From JAMLIN01 sp964476625 (lineage in GTDB: Bacteria; Pseudomonadota; Gammaproteobacteria; Burkholderiales; Burkholderiaceae_E): a DNA stretch of 64,000 bases. Position 1 is the first letter of the stretch, and the number at the start of each line of letters is the position of its first letter. The notes beneath the pieces are model-generated. The model worked only from the letters and a program-made list of their open reading frames with translations. It was not told the origin of the DNA and made no database searches. The DNA lies in contig CAYZBJ010000004.1 in NCBI GenBank assembly GCA_964476625.1, positions 26,461 to 90,460 on the forward strand. The letters are read 5' to 3'. The position numbers were made by a program, and so were the translations under genes. This document shows positions 1-7,925 of the stretch, one piece after another.

Positions 1-195
1 CCCGGGCACGATCGTCGCTATGCGATCGACCCGACCAAGATCGAAGCGGAACTCGGCTGGACCCCGGCCGAGACCTTCGAGACCGGCTTTCGCAAGACGG
101 TCGCCTGGTTCCTCGAGAACCCGGCCTGGGTCGAGCATGTCCGCAGCGGCGAATACCGCAAGTGGATCGACCACAACTACGGATCGCGCGGCTGA
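1..195 (+). CDS. rfbB: dTDP-glucose 4,6-dehydratase, C-terminal 64 residues (partial at window edge)
   Basis: The window opens inside a coding frame that stops with TGA at 193-195. Its end (AELGWTPAETFETGFRKTV followed by a W..NPAWVEHVRSGEYRKWI segment) is the typical C-terminus of RmlB/RfbB, the NAD-dependent short-chain dehydratase that turns dTDP-glucose into dTDP-4-keto-6-deoxyglucose in the cytoplasm. The catalytic part lies outside the window, so activity cannot be judged. rfbA starts 3 bases after the stop, so the genes are almost certainly co-transcribed. Confidence 0.9.
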   Translation, partial: PGHDRRYAIDPTKIEAELGWTPAETFETGFRKTVAWFLENPAWVEHVRSGEYRKWIDHNYGSRG

Positions 196-198
196 ACC

Positions 199-1098
199 AT
201 GGGCAAGACACGCAAGGGCATCATCCTCGCCGGCGGCTCCGGCACTCGGCTGTACCCGGTCACCATGGTGACCTCCAAGCAGCTGCTGCCGGTCTACGAC
301 AAGCCGATGATCTACTACCCGCTCACGACCCTGATGCTCGCGGGCATCCGGGACGTGCTGATCATCTCGACCCCGGCCGACACCCCGCGTTTTGCCGAAC
401 TGCTCGGCGACGGCGAGCGCTGGGGGATGAACCTGCAATACGCCGTCCAGCCCTCGCCCGATGGCCTCGCGCAGGCCTTCCTGATCGGCCGGGACTTCCT
501 TGACGGCGCGCCCTCCTCGCTGGTGCTGGGCGACAATATCTTCTACGGCCATGACCTCTACTCGCAGCTGCAGCGCAGTACCGCGCGCGAGACCGGCGCC
601 ACCGTGTTCGGCTACCGGGTCACCGATCCCGAGCGCTATGGCGTGGTCGAGTTCGACCAGGAAGGGCGGGCGGTCAGCATCGAGGAAAAGCCGAAGCAGC
701 CGAAGTCCAACTACGCGGTCACCGGTCTGTACTTCTACGACCACCGGGCGCCCGAGTACGCCGCCGAGATAAAACCTTCGGCGCGCGGCGAGCTCGAGAT
801 CACCGACCTCAACAACCGCTATCTCTCGCAGGGCGAACTCTCGGTCGAGGTGATGGGCCGCGGCTATGCCTGGCTCGACACCGGCACCCATGGTTCGCTG
901 CTGGAAGCCGCCACCTTCATCGAGACGATCGAGAAGCGCCAGGGCCTGAAGATCGCCTGCCCCGAGGAAATCGCCTACCGCATGGGCTTCATCGACGTCG
1001 AGCAACTGCGCGCGCTCGCCCAGCCGCTGCTCAAGAACGACTACGGCCAGTACCTGCTGCGCATGGCCGACGAATACGAGCCGCCGAAACGACGCTGA
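199..1098 (+). CDS. rfbA: Glucose-1-phosphate thymidylyltransferase
   Basis: 299 residues, the normal length for RmlA/RfbA. It joins glucose-1-phosphate and dTTP to give dTDP-glucose, the first step towards dTDP-L-rhamnose and other dTDP-deoxysugars. The N-terminal nucleotidyltransferase signature GGSGTRLYPVTMVTSKQLLP is at residues 12-31, followed by YDKPMIYYPL, and LGDNIFYG is near residue 112. The ATG at 199 starts 3 bases after rfbB and the product aligns from its first residues (KGIILAGGSGTRL). rfbC follows after 18 bases. Order is B-A-C with no rfbD between, so the final 4-reductase must be elsewhere or the intermediate is used differently. Confidence 0.96.
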   Translation: MGKTRKGIILAGGSGTRLYPVTMVTSKQLLPVYDKPMIYYPLTTLMLAGIRDVLIISTPADTPRFAELLGDGERWGMNLQYAVQPSPDGLAQAFLIGRDFLDGAPSSLVLGDNIFYGHDLYSQLQRSTARETGATVFGYRVTDPERYGVVEFDQEGRAVSIEEKPKQPKSNYAVTGLYFYDHRAPEYAAEIKPSARGELEITDLNNRYLSQGELSVEVMGRGYAWLDTGTHGSLLEAATFIETIEKRQGLKIACPEEIAYRMGFIDVEQLRALAQPLLKNDYGQYLLRMADEYEPPKRR

Positions 1099-1116
1099 AA
1101 GGCGGCGCTGAAACTC

Positions 1117-1659
1117 ATGAACATCATCCCGACCGCCCTCCCCGAAGTCCTGGTCATCGAGCCGAAGGTCTTCGGCGACGACCGGGGCTACTTCTTCGAG
1201 AGCTTCAACGCCCGCGCCTTCGCCGAAGCGACCGGCATCGACGCCCCCTTCGTGCAGGACAACCAGTCCGGCTCGGTGGCCGGGGTGCTGCGCGGCCTGC
1301 ACTACCAGATCCAGCATCCGCAGGGCAAGCTCGTGCGGGTCGCCTCCGGGACGATCCTGGACGTCGCCGTCGACATGCGGCGTTCCTCGCCGAACTTCGG
1401 GCGCCATGTCGCGGTCGAGCTGGGCAGCGCCGACCGCCGCCAACTCTGGATCCCGCCGGGCTTCGCCCATGGCTTCGTGGTGAAGTCCGAGTTCGCCGAG
1501 GTCCTCTATAAGACCACCGACTACTGGCACCCGGAGCACGAACGTTCGCTGCTCTGGAACGACCCGGCGCTGGGGATCGACTGGGGCGTGGCCGAGCCGA
1601 CCTTGTCGGGGAAGGACCGGGACGGGAAAGTGCTGGCGGAGGCGGAGAGCTACGGCTGA
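1117..1659 (+). CDS. rfbC: dTDP-4-dehydrorhamnose 3,5-epimerase
   Basis: 180 residues, full length for RmlC. This cupin-fold epimerase converts dTDP-4-keto-6-deoxyglucose to dTDP-4-keto-L-rhamnose. Family motifs are visible in order: P.V...GDDRGYFFESF near residues 17-30, QDNQSGSVAGVLRGLHYQ (with the catalytic-region His of the LRGLHYQ motif) near residues 47-64, and IPPGFAHGFVV near residues 111-121. The stop overlaps by 10 bases the stop of the oppositely oriented acyltransferase gene, so the two transcripts converge. This gene ends the rfbB-A-C run visible here; the dTDP-4-dehydrorhamnose reductase gene rfbD is not in the window. Confidence 0.96.
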   Translation: MNIIPTALPEVLVIEPKVFGDDRGYFFESFNARAFAEATGIDAPFVQDNQSGSVAGVLRGLHYQIQHPQGKLVRVASGTILDVAVDMRRSSPNFGRHVAVELGSADRRQLWIPPGFAHGFVVKSEFAEVLYKTTDYWHPEHERSLLWNDPALGIDWGVAEPTLSGKDRDGKVLAEAESYG

Positions 1660-4097
1660 GCGGGCTTCGCCGCAGGGGCAATCTCGATCCTGACCAACGC
1701 GAGTCCGAGGCGCCTGCTGTCAGCGGACAAGCCGAGCGTCTTCGGTGATTGCGTGTCCTCGATCTCGAGCATGATCGTATCCACGTCCGCGCCTTCGGGA
1801 CCGGGCGGGAAGTCAAGCGTAACGATGTCGGCCTTGGCGGGGGCGGCAAAGATCCGGATCGCGCCTCCGACGGTGACGATGATCTTCTTGCCCCGAATGG
1901 GGCCGAACGCGGGATTCATCTCGAGCATCAGCCTAAAGCCGTCCTTCGGCAAGCCGGCGGAAAAACGCAAGGTCACACGGTCGCCGTCGGTCCACCGTCC
2001 CCAGGGCTCGGCGGCGCTCAGTCCAGTGGAACCGAAGCCGGGCACTACCTGGGTATTCATCTGGATCATCCGCAAGGGCGTGGCATCCGTGCCATATAGC
2101 TCGCCGAGCAAGGCGCGGAGCGAAGGGTACAGCACGCGATTGCCGTGGGCAGACAGGTGGTCGGAATCGAAGAACAGCGGCTTGCCGTCGGCGAAGGCAG
2201 AGCAAGTGGCCCCCGGACAGAGAACTGGCAGCGGATCCCATACCTGGAGTTCCGGGTGGTGTGCCTGCAATGCGGCGATGGACTCCATGATCGGGGCACG
2301 GAACTCCTCGAGGTATGCGCGGGGCAAGTCCATGCCTGCCGAACAGGCGGAGTTCGAAGCATTGAACCAATCCGAACAGCGGTACGGCATTGCCCTGAAC
2401 ACCGGCTTGGGCGCTTCGAGGATCACCCGGACCAACCTGGACTCGAAGCGGCGGAGGATCTCGTCGGCTTCGACGAGCGCCTTCTGGTACTTGTCGCGCG
2501 TGCTCGGGGTAAGCATCGACGCGAAGACAGCCTTGTCGTTGCTTGCCCCATGATCTGTTGCGAGCCTGGGCGTTCTCAATGCAGGCAGGAAGACGATATC
2601 ACCTGGCTTGGCGGTCGCTTCGATCTCGGCGATCGTCGACTCGATGAAACGCGCGCATCGCTCCTGGCTTGCATCGAACAGGGCTACGATGGCGCAGCCC
2701 CCCTGTGAGTATCGAGCCACTGTCAGCTTATCGTTATCGCGCAGCATCTGCAGCAGGGTGCTGTAGGCAACGGCGTGCGAATCGCCCGCGACGAACAGGG
2801 TTCGCCCGCCGAACTCGCCGAAATCCTGGTTCGGCCGAGGCCACGACAGGGGATACCATGTTCTTCTATCGGCGGTAACGCTCAGACTGATATCGACCTG
2901 GTGCTTGAACATCCACTGGCTGATGCCAAAGCCAGCGAGGACGACAAGAATGCCCGTCGAGAGCACGGCTGAGCTGCGAGCCCGCCACCGGTGACTGTAC
3001 TGGCGAGCCGGCGATTCGATAACATGATAAGAAACGACACTCAGCGCGAATGAAAGAGCCAGTGCTGCGACAATCCGTACTGGTTCGCCGAGCCCGACAG
3101 TCCAGCGAAACAGGACGATCACCGGCCAGTGCCAGAGATAGAACGAGTACGAGATCCTTCCCACGTAGATCATCGCCCGATTCGAAACGAGTGCGCCGAC
3201 CCATGAGCGCGAGCCTTCGAGTGCCGCGGCTCCTGCAATCGCCAGAGCGGTACCGATGACGGGCACGAGCGCGCCGGGGAAAGGGAACTGCGCGGGCGAC
3301 GAGGACAGGAACGCGCCCAGTATCGTCAGCAACCCGGCGGTAAGGCACAAGCCCGCGGCCTGCCGTGACCGGAGTTCGAGCATACCTTTGGACTGGAACT
3401 GGAACAGCAGGCCGCCAACTGCCAATTCCCAGAAACGGTAGGCGGTTAGATAGAAGGCACGAACGCTGTGCGTGTCCGCAATCTGCCAAGCCCACAAGAG
3501 GGATCCGCCCGCCAACAAGAGCAGCAGCCGACTCGCCATGGCCGCCTTGAGCGTATCGCTATCGCGATATCGGAGCCACAGGTAGATGATGACCGGAAAA
3601 ACCAGGTAGAACTGTTCTTCGACCGCGAGGGACCACGTGTGGGTGAACGGATTGAACTCCGCCCGCGGCGTGTAATAGTCATCGCCGGCATAGGCCAGTG
3701 CGAAATTACTGATACCGAAGTACGCGTACAAGCCGGTACGGAAAACATTGTCGCTGAGCCAGGAGGCCGGCACGAACAGCACTGTCAACAGGCTCGACAT
3801 CAGGAGGCAGACGACCAGCGCCGGCAACAGGCGGACGAAGCGTCGGGAATAGAAGTCGGCGAGAAAGCGCCCTAGCCGGACGCCTTGCGCGCCATACCCG
3901 GCAAGACTGCGACCGACGACATAGCCTGAAATGACGAAGAAGACGTCGACGCCGGCGAACCCCCCGGGCAGAAAGGCGGATTCGAGGTGGTACAGGACGA
4001 CGCCGATGACTGCAATCGCCCGCAGGCCGTCTACACCGCCCAGGTATTCCGGTGCGGAGGCCAGTCTGGCGCTGGCGGATCGGGAGTCGAGTATCAC
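1650..4097 (-). CDS. Membrane O-acyltransferase (acyltransferase-3/SGNH, OafA-like) with extra C-terminal beta domain
   Basis: 815 residues. Residues ~20-360 form an acyltransferase-3 membrane domain (GGVDGLRAIAVIGVVLYH at the start, FFVISGYV, then about ten hydrophobic helices). It is followed by a periplasmic SGNH hydrolase-like domain with GDSHAV near residue 440 and the DSDHLS Asp-x-x-His motif near residue 660. Such proteins move acetyl or other acyl groups across the inner membrane onto polysaccharide. A further ~120-residue tail (WGRWTDGDRVTLRF ... SRRLGLALVRIEI) resembles the tails of the two membrane transferases at 7926 and 10698. The start is GTG at 4097; no strong ribosome site is visible, but no better in-frame start precedes the conserved domain. 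Confidence 0.9.
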   Translation of the reverse strand: MILDSRSASARLASAPEYLGGVDGLRAIAVIGVVLYHLESAFLPGGFAGVDVFFVISGYVVGRSLAGYGAQGVRLGRFLADFYSRRFVRLLPALVVCLLMSSLLTVLFVPASWLSDNVFRTGLYAYFGISNFALAYAGDDYYTPRAEFNPFTHTWSLAVEEQFYLVFPVIIYLWLRYRDSDTLKAAMASRLLLLLAGGSLLWAWQIADTHSVRAFYLTAYRFWELAVGGLLFQFQSKGMLELRSRQAAGLCLTAGLLTILGAFLSSSPAQFPFPGALVPVIGTALAIAGAAALEGSRSWVGALVSNRAMIYVGRISYSFYLWHWPVIVLFRWTVGLGEPVRIVAALALSFALSVVSYHVIESPARQYSHRWRARSSAVLSTGILVVLAGFGISQWMFKHQVDISLSVTADRRTWYPLSWPRPNQDFGEFGGRTLFVAGDSHAVAYSTLLQMLRDNDKLTVARYSQGGCAIVALFDASQERCARFIESTIAEIEATAKPGDIVFLPALRTPRLATDHGASNDKAVFASMLTPSTRDKYQKALVEADEILRRFESRLVRVILEAPKPVFRAMPYRCSDWFNASNSACSAGMDLPRAYLEEFRAPIMESIAALQAHHPELQVWDPLPVLCPGATCSAFADGKPLFFDSDHLSAHGNRVLYPSLRALLGELYGTDATPLRMIQMNTQVVPGFGSTGLSAAEPWGRWTDGDRVTLRFSAGLPKDGFRLMLEMNPAFGPIRGKKIIVTVGGAIRIFAAPAKADIVTLDFPPGPEGADVDTIMLEIEDTQSPKTLGLSADSRRLGLALVRIEIAPAAKPAQP

Positions 4098-4545
4098 CGG
4101 GATCGGTGCAGAGCGCTGGACGAGAACTGGAGGCCAAATGATACGCGAGACCTAAAGGGAGCACTGCCCGATGCTTGCCACCAGCCCGAAGCTCCGGCCA
4201 CTCCTGCAACCCTCGTGCAACCGCGAAGGATTCTCCGACCCGGATCCGGCCGAGCCATCCCGCACGACGATCGGCGGATCCGAGCCGCCGGCGCGCCCAG
4301 GCCGCAAGAAGGGCGAGCAATTGAACTCCCGGCAAGCGTTCCCGATTCGACGGAGTCAGCCCAAAGACCAGGCGGTCGCGCGATGGAGACCATGGCAATC
4401 GCCCGTTTGGTCGACGGGCAGGCCTGTATTACACTCAGCCGTCATATTCTCGACATAACCATCTGCTAGCCGCCGCTGCCCGCCAGCCACTGTCGAACCG
4501 GATAGTGCGCTGCATCGATAGCGTGGCAAGGGTTTCAACCGATAC
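4098..4545. other. Divergent intergenic region, no gene recognised
   Basis: About 450 bases separate the leftward acyltransferase gene from the rightward methyltransferase gene, so promoters for both directions should lie here. Short open frames cross it but none has a ribosome site or a recognisable product; one - strand frame is the out-of-frame continuation of the acyltransferase shadow. The part nearest 4546 is less GC-rich, but I see no convincing -35/-10 pair. Confidence 0.5.
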
Positions 4546-5202
4546 ATGCTCATCGCGACTTCGAACGCCGCCGCCAGCGCCCATTGGGACGAGTTCTACG
4601 CCGGCCGAAATACCGGCAAACATGCTCCCAGATATCCATCCCAGTTCGCGGCATTCGCAGTCAACGAGCTGATCGGCATCGATACCCTGATCGAATTCGG
4701 TTGCGGCAATGGCCGCGACAGCGAATTCTTCGGCAGCTACGGGCTCGACGTCCTGGCGATGGACGCATCGGCAGCAGCGATCGAGGCTTGCCAGCAAGGC
4801 CGCGGCAGCCCCCATATCGAATACCGGCAGGTGAATGTCGCCGAGGCCAGGCCATATGTGGCCAGTTTCCTGCAGGCCCGGAACAACACCTTGCCGGTGG
4901 CCGTCTATGCACGATTCTTCCTGCACGCCATAACCCCCGAAGAGCAGTCGGAGTTCTTCGACATGCTTTCGGAAGTTCTGCCGGGCGACTCCATCATTCT
5001 GTTTGAGTACCGCACCGTCGGGGATGAGACCGACCGCAAGGAATTCGGCAAGCATTACCGGCGTTTCCTTGCGCATTCCGAGCTCCTGGATTCGCTCACC
5101 TCGCGCGGCTTCGCGGTCGAATACGAAATCGAAAACCGAGGCCTGGCGAAGTATCGGAACGAGGACGCCATGGTAGGCCGGTGCGTAGCGCGCAAGGCCT
5201 GA
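4546..5202 (+). CDS. Class I SAM-dependent methyltransferase (small-molecule or sugar type)
   Basis: 218 residues. SAM-binding motif I is LIEFGCGNGRDSEFF near residues 48-62, followed by the acidic loop DVLAMDASAAAIEA (motif II region) and a YARFFLHAI stretch in place of motif IV. The substrate is unknown; the fold and length resemble TehB/thiopurine-type methyltransferases. It begins a tight rightward cassette, ending one base before the TagF-like gene at 5204, so it probably methylates a part of the product of that cassette, for instance a terminal or substituent group. The ATG at 4546 is the only good start before motif I; there is no strong Shine-Dalgarno sequence. Confidence 0.82.
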   Translation: MLIATSNAAASAHWDEFYAGRNTGKHAPRYPSQFAAFAVNELIGIDTLIEFGCGNGRDSEFFGSYGLDVLAMDASAAAIEACQQGRGSPHIEYRQVNVAEARPYVASFLQARNNTLPVAVYARFFLHAITPEEQSEFFDMLSEVLPGDSIILFEYRTVGDETDRKEFGKHYRRFLAHSELLDSLTSRGFAVEYEIENRGLAKYRNEDAMVGRCVARKA

Positions 5203-5203
5203 C

Positions 5204-6394
5204 ATGGCGTTCGACGGCCTTCGTCGCCTGCGGCGCGAATGGCAGGGCCTACGTGCGTTCCGGGCAGTGCCGCGCGCCGAGCGACAGCTGGTGTTCTACT
5301 CCGAAGGCGCCGGGTACTGGACTTACTTCGAGCCGGTCTTCCGTGCCTTGCAGTCTGAGCATGGGCAGCCCGTCCTGTATGTGACCTCGGCCGAGCAGGA
5401 CCCGACCTACCGGGATCCGCCCGCCGGCCTGCGGGCCTTCCATGTTGGCGCAGGCGTGGTGCGGACCACCTTCTTCGCGACCCTCGATGCCGATGTGCTG
5501 GTCATGACGATGCCCGATCTGCAGACCATGCACATCAAGCGCTCGCCCCATCCGGTGCACTACGCCTACCTGAACCATTCCATGGTCAGTACCCACATGG
5601 TGTACCGACCCGCCGCCTTCGACCACTTCGATTCGATGCTCTGCGTCGGCCCGCATCATGTCGAAGAGATCCGCAAGCGCGAAGCGCTCCGCAGCCTGCC
5701 TGCGAAGCAACTCTTCGAGCATGGCTACGGCCGGCTCGACACCATCCTCGCGCACTCGCACACCGGCCCGCTGGTACGCGACGCCGCCCAACCGGGCCAG
5801 GTCCTGGTCGCCCCCTCCTGGGGCGCCAGCAGCCTGCTCGAATCGCACGGTGCGGCTGCAATCCAGCCCTTTATCGACGCGGGCTTCCGTGTCGTCCTGC
5901 GTCCGCACCCGCAGACACGCAGGCTCAATCCCAAGGTCCTGGACGAGATCGTTTCGCGCTATGCGGATGAGCCCCGATTCTTGCTCGACGAGAACGGGGA
6001 CGCCCACGCATCGCTGGCCGAATCGGACATCATGGTGAGCGACTGGTCGGGCGCAGCGCTGGAATTCGCCTTCGGCCTCGAACGACCGGTGATCTTCGTC
6101 GATGTGCCGCGAAAGATTCTCGACCCGGACTACGAATCACTCGGCATCGAACCGCTCGAAGTGAAGATCCGCAAGGAGATCGGCGCCGTGGTCGCACCGT
6201 CCGATCTCGCCAGCCTGGGCCGCGTCGCGCAGGACATGATGGCCAGCACCGGGAACTGGCAGCTCGCCACCCGCGCCGCGCGCGAGCGCTGGATCTTCAA
6301 CGTCGGGCGCAGCGGCAGCGCTGGCGCAGAATGCCTGATGTCGCTGCTGCAGCGAGCATCGACACCCACACAGCAAGGAGCCAGATCGGCATGA
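5204..6394 (+). CDS. CDP-glycerol glycerophosphotransferase-like protein (TagF/capsule transferase family)
   Basis: 396 residues, covering the GT-B-like catalytic region of the TagB/TagF family, which transfers polyol-phosphate from a CDP-activated donor. Visible signatures are LVFYSEGAGYWTYFEPVF at residue ~28, GYGRLDTIL before the C-terminal half, VLVAPSWGASS, VVLRPHPQTRR, and SDWSGAALEFAFGLERPVIF near residue 280, which matches the S-D-x-S-S/G donor-site region. There is no membrane segment, so it acts in the cytoplasm or at the inner face of the membrane. No CDP-glycerol synthesis gene is in the window, so the donor is uncertain. It starts 1 base after the methyltransferase and its TGA overlaps the ATG of the small membrane protein at 6391. 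Confidence 0.8.
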   Translation: MAFDGLRRLRREWQGLRAFRAVPRAERQLVFYSEGAGYWTYFEPVFRALQSEHGQPVLYVTSAEQDPTYRDPPAGLRAFHVGAGVVRTTFFATLDADVLVMTMPDLQTMHIKRSPHPVHYAYLNHSMVSTHMVYRPAAFDHFDSMLCVGPHHVEEIRKREALRSLPAKQLFEHGYGRLDTILAHSHTGPLVRDAAQPGQVLVAPSWGASSLLESHGAAAIQPFIDAGFRVVLRPHPQTRRLNPKVLDEIVSRYADEPRFLLDENGDAHASLAESDIMVSDWSGAALEFAFGLERPVIFVDVPRKILDPDYESLGIEPLEVKIRKEIGAVVAPSDLASLGRVAQDMMASTGNWQLATRAARERWIFNVGRSGSAGAECLMSLLQRASTPTQQGARSA

Positions 6395-6600
6395 AGAAGT
6401 TCGCAATCCTCGCCCTCGCTCTCGGATTCTCGTCGCCCGCCTTCGCCTACCTCGACCCCGGCTCCGGCAGCGCCATCGTCTCGGCGATCATCGGCGCGTT
6501 CGTGGCCGCGGGCCTGGTGATCAAGACCTACTGGTACAAGCTCAAGGGCCTCTTCTCGCGGAAGAAGACGACGGTTGCGGACGACGCCGGCAAGGAATGA
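6391..6600 (+). CDS. Small membrane protein with YLDPGSGS motif
   Basis: 69 residues. It has an N-terminal signal-like stretch (MKKFAILALALGFSSPAFAY, with a plausible AFA cleavage site), then YLDPGSGSAIV, one hydrophobic helix (SAIIGAFVAAGLVI) and a basic tail KTYWYKLKGLFSRKK. I recall small proteins with a Y-L-D-P-G-S/T-G-S motif and a KTYW-x-x-[LIF]-K tail in many polysaccharide loci, without assigned function. The ATG overlaps the previous stop (ATGA) and a purine-rich AAGGAG lies about 12 bases upstream. The yidC paralog follows 28 bases later. It may be a membrane adaptor, or a client or partner of that YidC paralog; this is inference only. Confidence 0.75.
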   Translation: MKKFAILALALGFSSPAFAYLDPGSGSAIVSAIIGAFVAAGLVIKTYWYKLKGLFSRKKTTVADDAGKE

Positions 6601-6628
6601 ACGGGTCCGGCACCCTGGTTGCCGCGTG

Positions 6629-7828
6629 ATGAACGCGCGCCCGTACGGATGGCGGATCGCGCTGGCGGCGCTGTCGCTGCTTTCGCTGCTCGTGACCGGC
6701 CATGCGGTCGCGCAGCCACCAGGACAGCCGCAGATACCTCGGTCGTCCGTATCGCCCCTGCTGCACATTGCCCTTTCCGTTGGCGAGCGGATAGATCTCG
6801 ACCAGCCGATGGCGCCGGAAGGCACACCGGTGGCCGAGACCAGGCGCTTCCATGGACTCGCCCACTACCTGAACGGGCTGAGGTACTACCGCATCACTGC
6901 TGACGGCATGGTAGTGCTCCCGGAAGGTGAATCCGCCACCCTTGCCACCGGCGAATGGTTTGCCGCCGTCGGGCGCTTCAACGTGCTGGCGATCCGCGGC
7001 GCAGGCGTCGGCATCGCCATCGGGGAGCGCAGCATCCAGCTCGATGCGCCTTCCGGCGAATCCGAAGTGCCCGCCGTCATCGCATCGAAACCCCTGCTGC
7101 GCGAAATCGATCCGGCGCTCGACCAACTGCGGTATGCGCATCTGTGGCGCCCGCTCGCCATGCTGTCGAAGGGTGTCGAAGCCACACTCGTCTTCCTCGA
7201 GCGGATCACCGGCGCCGGCTGGGCACTTGCCCTGGTCCTGTTCGCGATCCTCGTGAAGCTCGTGCTGCTGCCCGTGTCGCTCGCCACCGCCCGCTTCCAG
7301 CGGCAGGTGAGCGGGCATCGTGCCGCACTCGCCCCGGTGCTGGCGACCATCAAGAAGACGCATACGGGCGAGGAAGCGCACAACCGGATCATGGCCGCCC
7401 ACAAGGCGCGGGGCATCACCCCCTTCTACACGCTCAAGCCGATGCTCGGCCTCTTCATCCTGCTGCCGGTACTGATCGCCGTCTTCAACGCCCTGGCGGA
7501 GATGCCGCAGTTCGCCGGAGCCGGCTTCCTCTGGATCCGCGATCTCGCCTATCCAGACGACATTGTCCAGCTACCGGCCACGTTGCCGTTCCTCGGCAAC
7601 ACCTTCAATCTGCTGCCCTGGCTGATGGCCCTGGTGTCCGTTGCAGCCAGCCTGCGCTTTCGCGACGCCCACGCGGCGCCGGCCGACCTGCGCCGCAAAC
7701 GCCAAGGGCTGTTGCTGATGGCGGCGGCCTTCCTGCTGCTGTTCTATCCGTTCCCGGCGGCGATGGTGCTTTATTGGTTGTTGAACAACCTGTTGCAGAT
7801 GGTGCAGCAGGAGCTTCGCCCATCGTAG
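6629..7828 (+). CDS. YidC/Oxa1-family membrane insertase paralog in a polysaccharide locus
   Basis: 399 residues from the ATG at 6629. Residues 1-29 look like a cleavable signal sequence (ALSLLSLLVTGHAVAQ), followed by a short periplasmic part of ~140 residues instead of the ~300-residue domain of proteobacterial YidC. The conserved insertase core follows: LFAILVKLVLLPVSLATARF, a cytoplasmic hairpin with MAAHKARGITPFYTLKPM, LFILLPVLIAVFNAL, then FPAAMVLYWLLNNLLQMVQQ at the end. The groove arginine of housekeeping YidC aligns with Lys210. The context (small membrane protein upstream, membrane transferase downstream) is not the rnpA-yidC-mnmE context, so this is a dedicated paralog. Confidence 0.9.
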   Translation: MNARPYGWRIALAALSLLSLLVTGHAVAQPPGQPQIPRSSVSPLLHIALSVGERIDLDQPMAPEGTPVAETRRFHGLAHYLNGLRYYRITADGMVVLPEGESATLATGEWFAAVGRFNVLAIRGAGVGIAIGERSIQLDAPSGESEVPAVIASKPLLREIDPALDQLRYAHLWRPLAMLSKGVEATLVFLERITGAGWALALVLFAILVKLVLLPVSLATARFQRQVSGHRAALAPVLATIKKTHTGEEAHNRIMAAHKARGITPFYTLKPMLGLFILLPVLIAVFNALAEMPQFAGAGFLWIRDLAYPDDIVQLPATLPFLGNTFNLLPWLMALVSVAASLRFRDAHAAPADLRRKRQGLLLMAAAFLLLFYPFPAAMVLYWLLNNLLQMVQQELRPS

Positions 7829-7925
7829 GTGGGCCTCAGCAAACACGGTTTACAGAACGTCGGGTCTCCAGTACCAATAGGCCATCCGATCTCCTCTTCG
7901 GCGCCCCCGCTGCTCCCTGCCGAAC

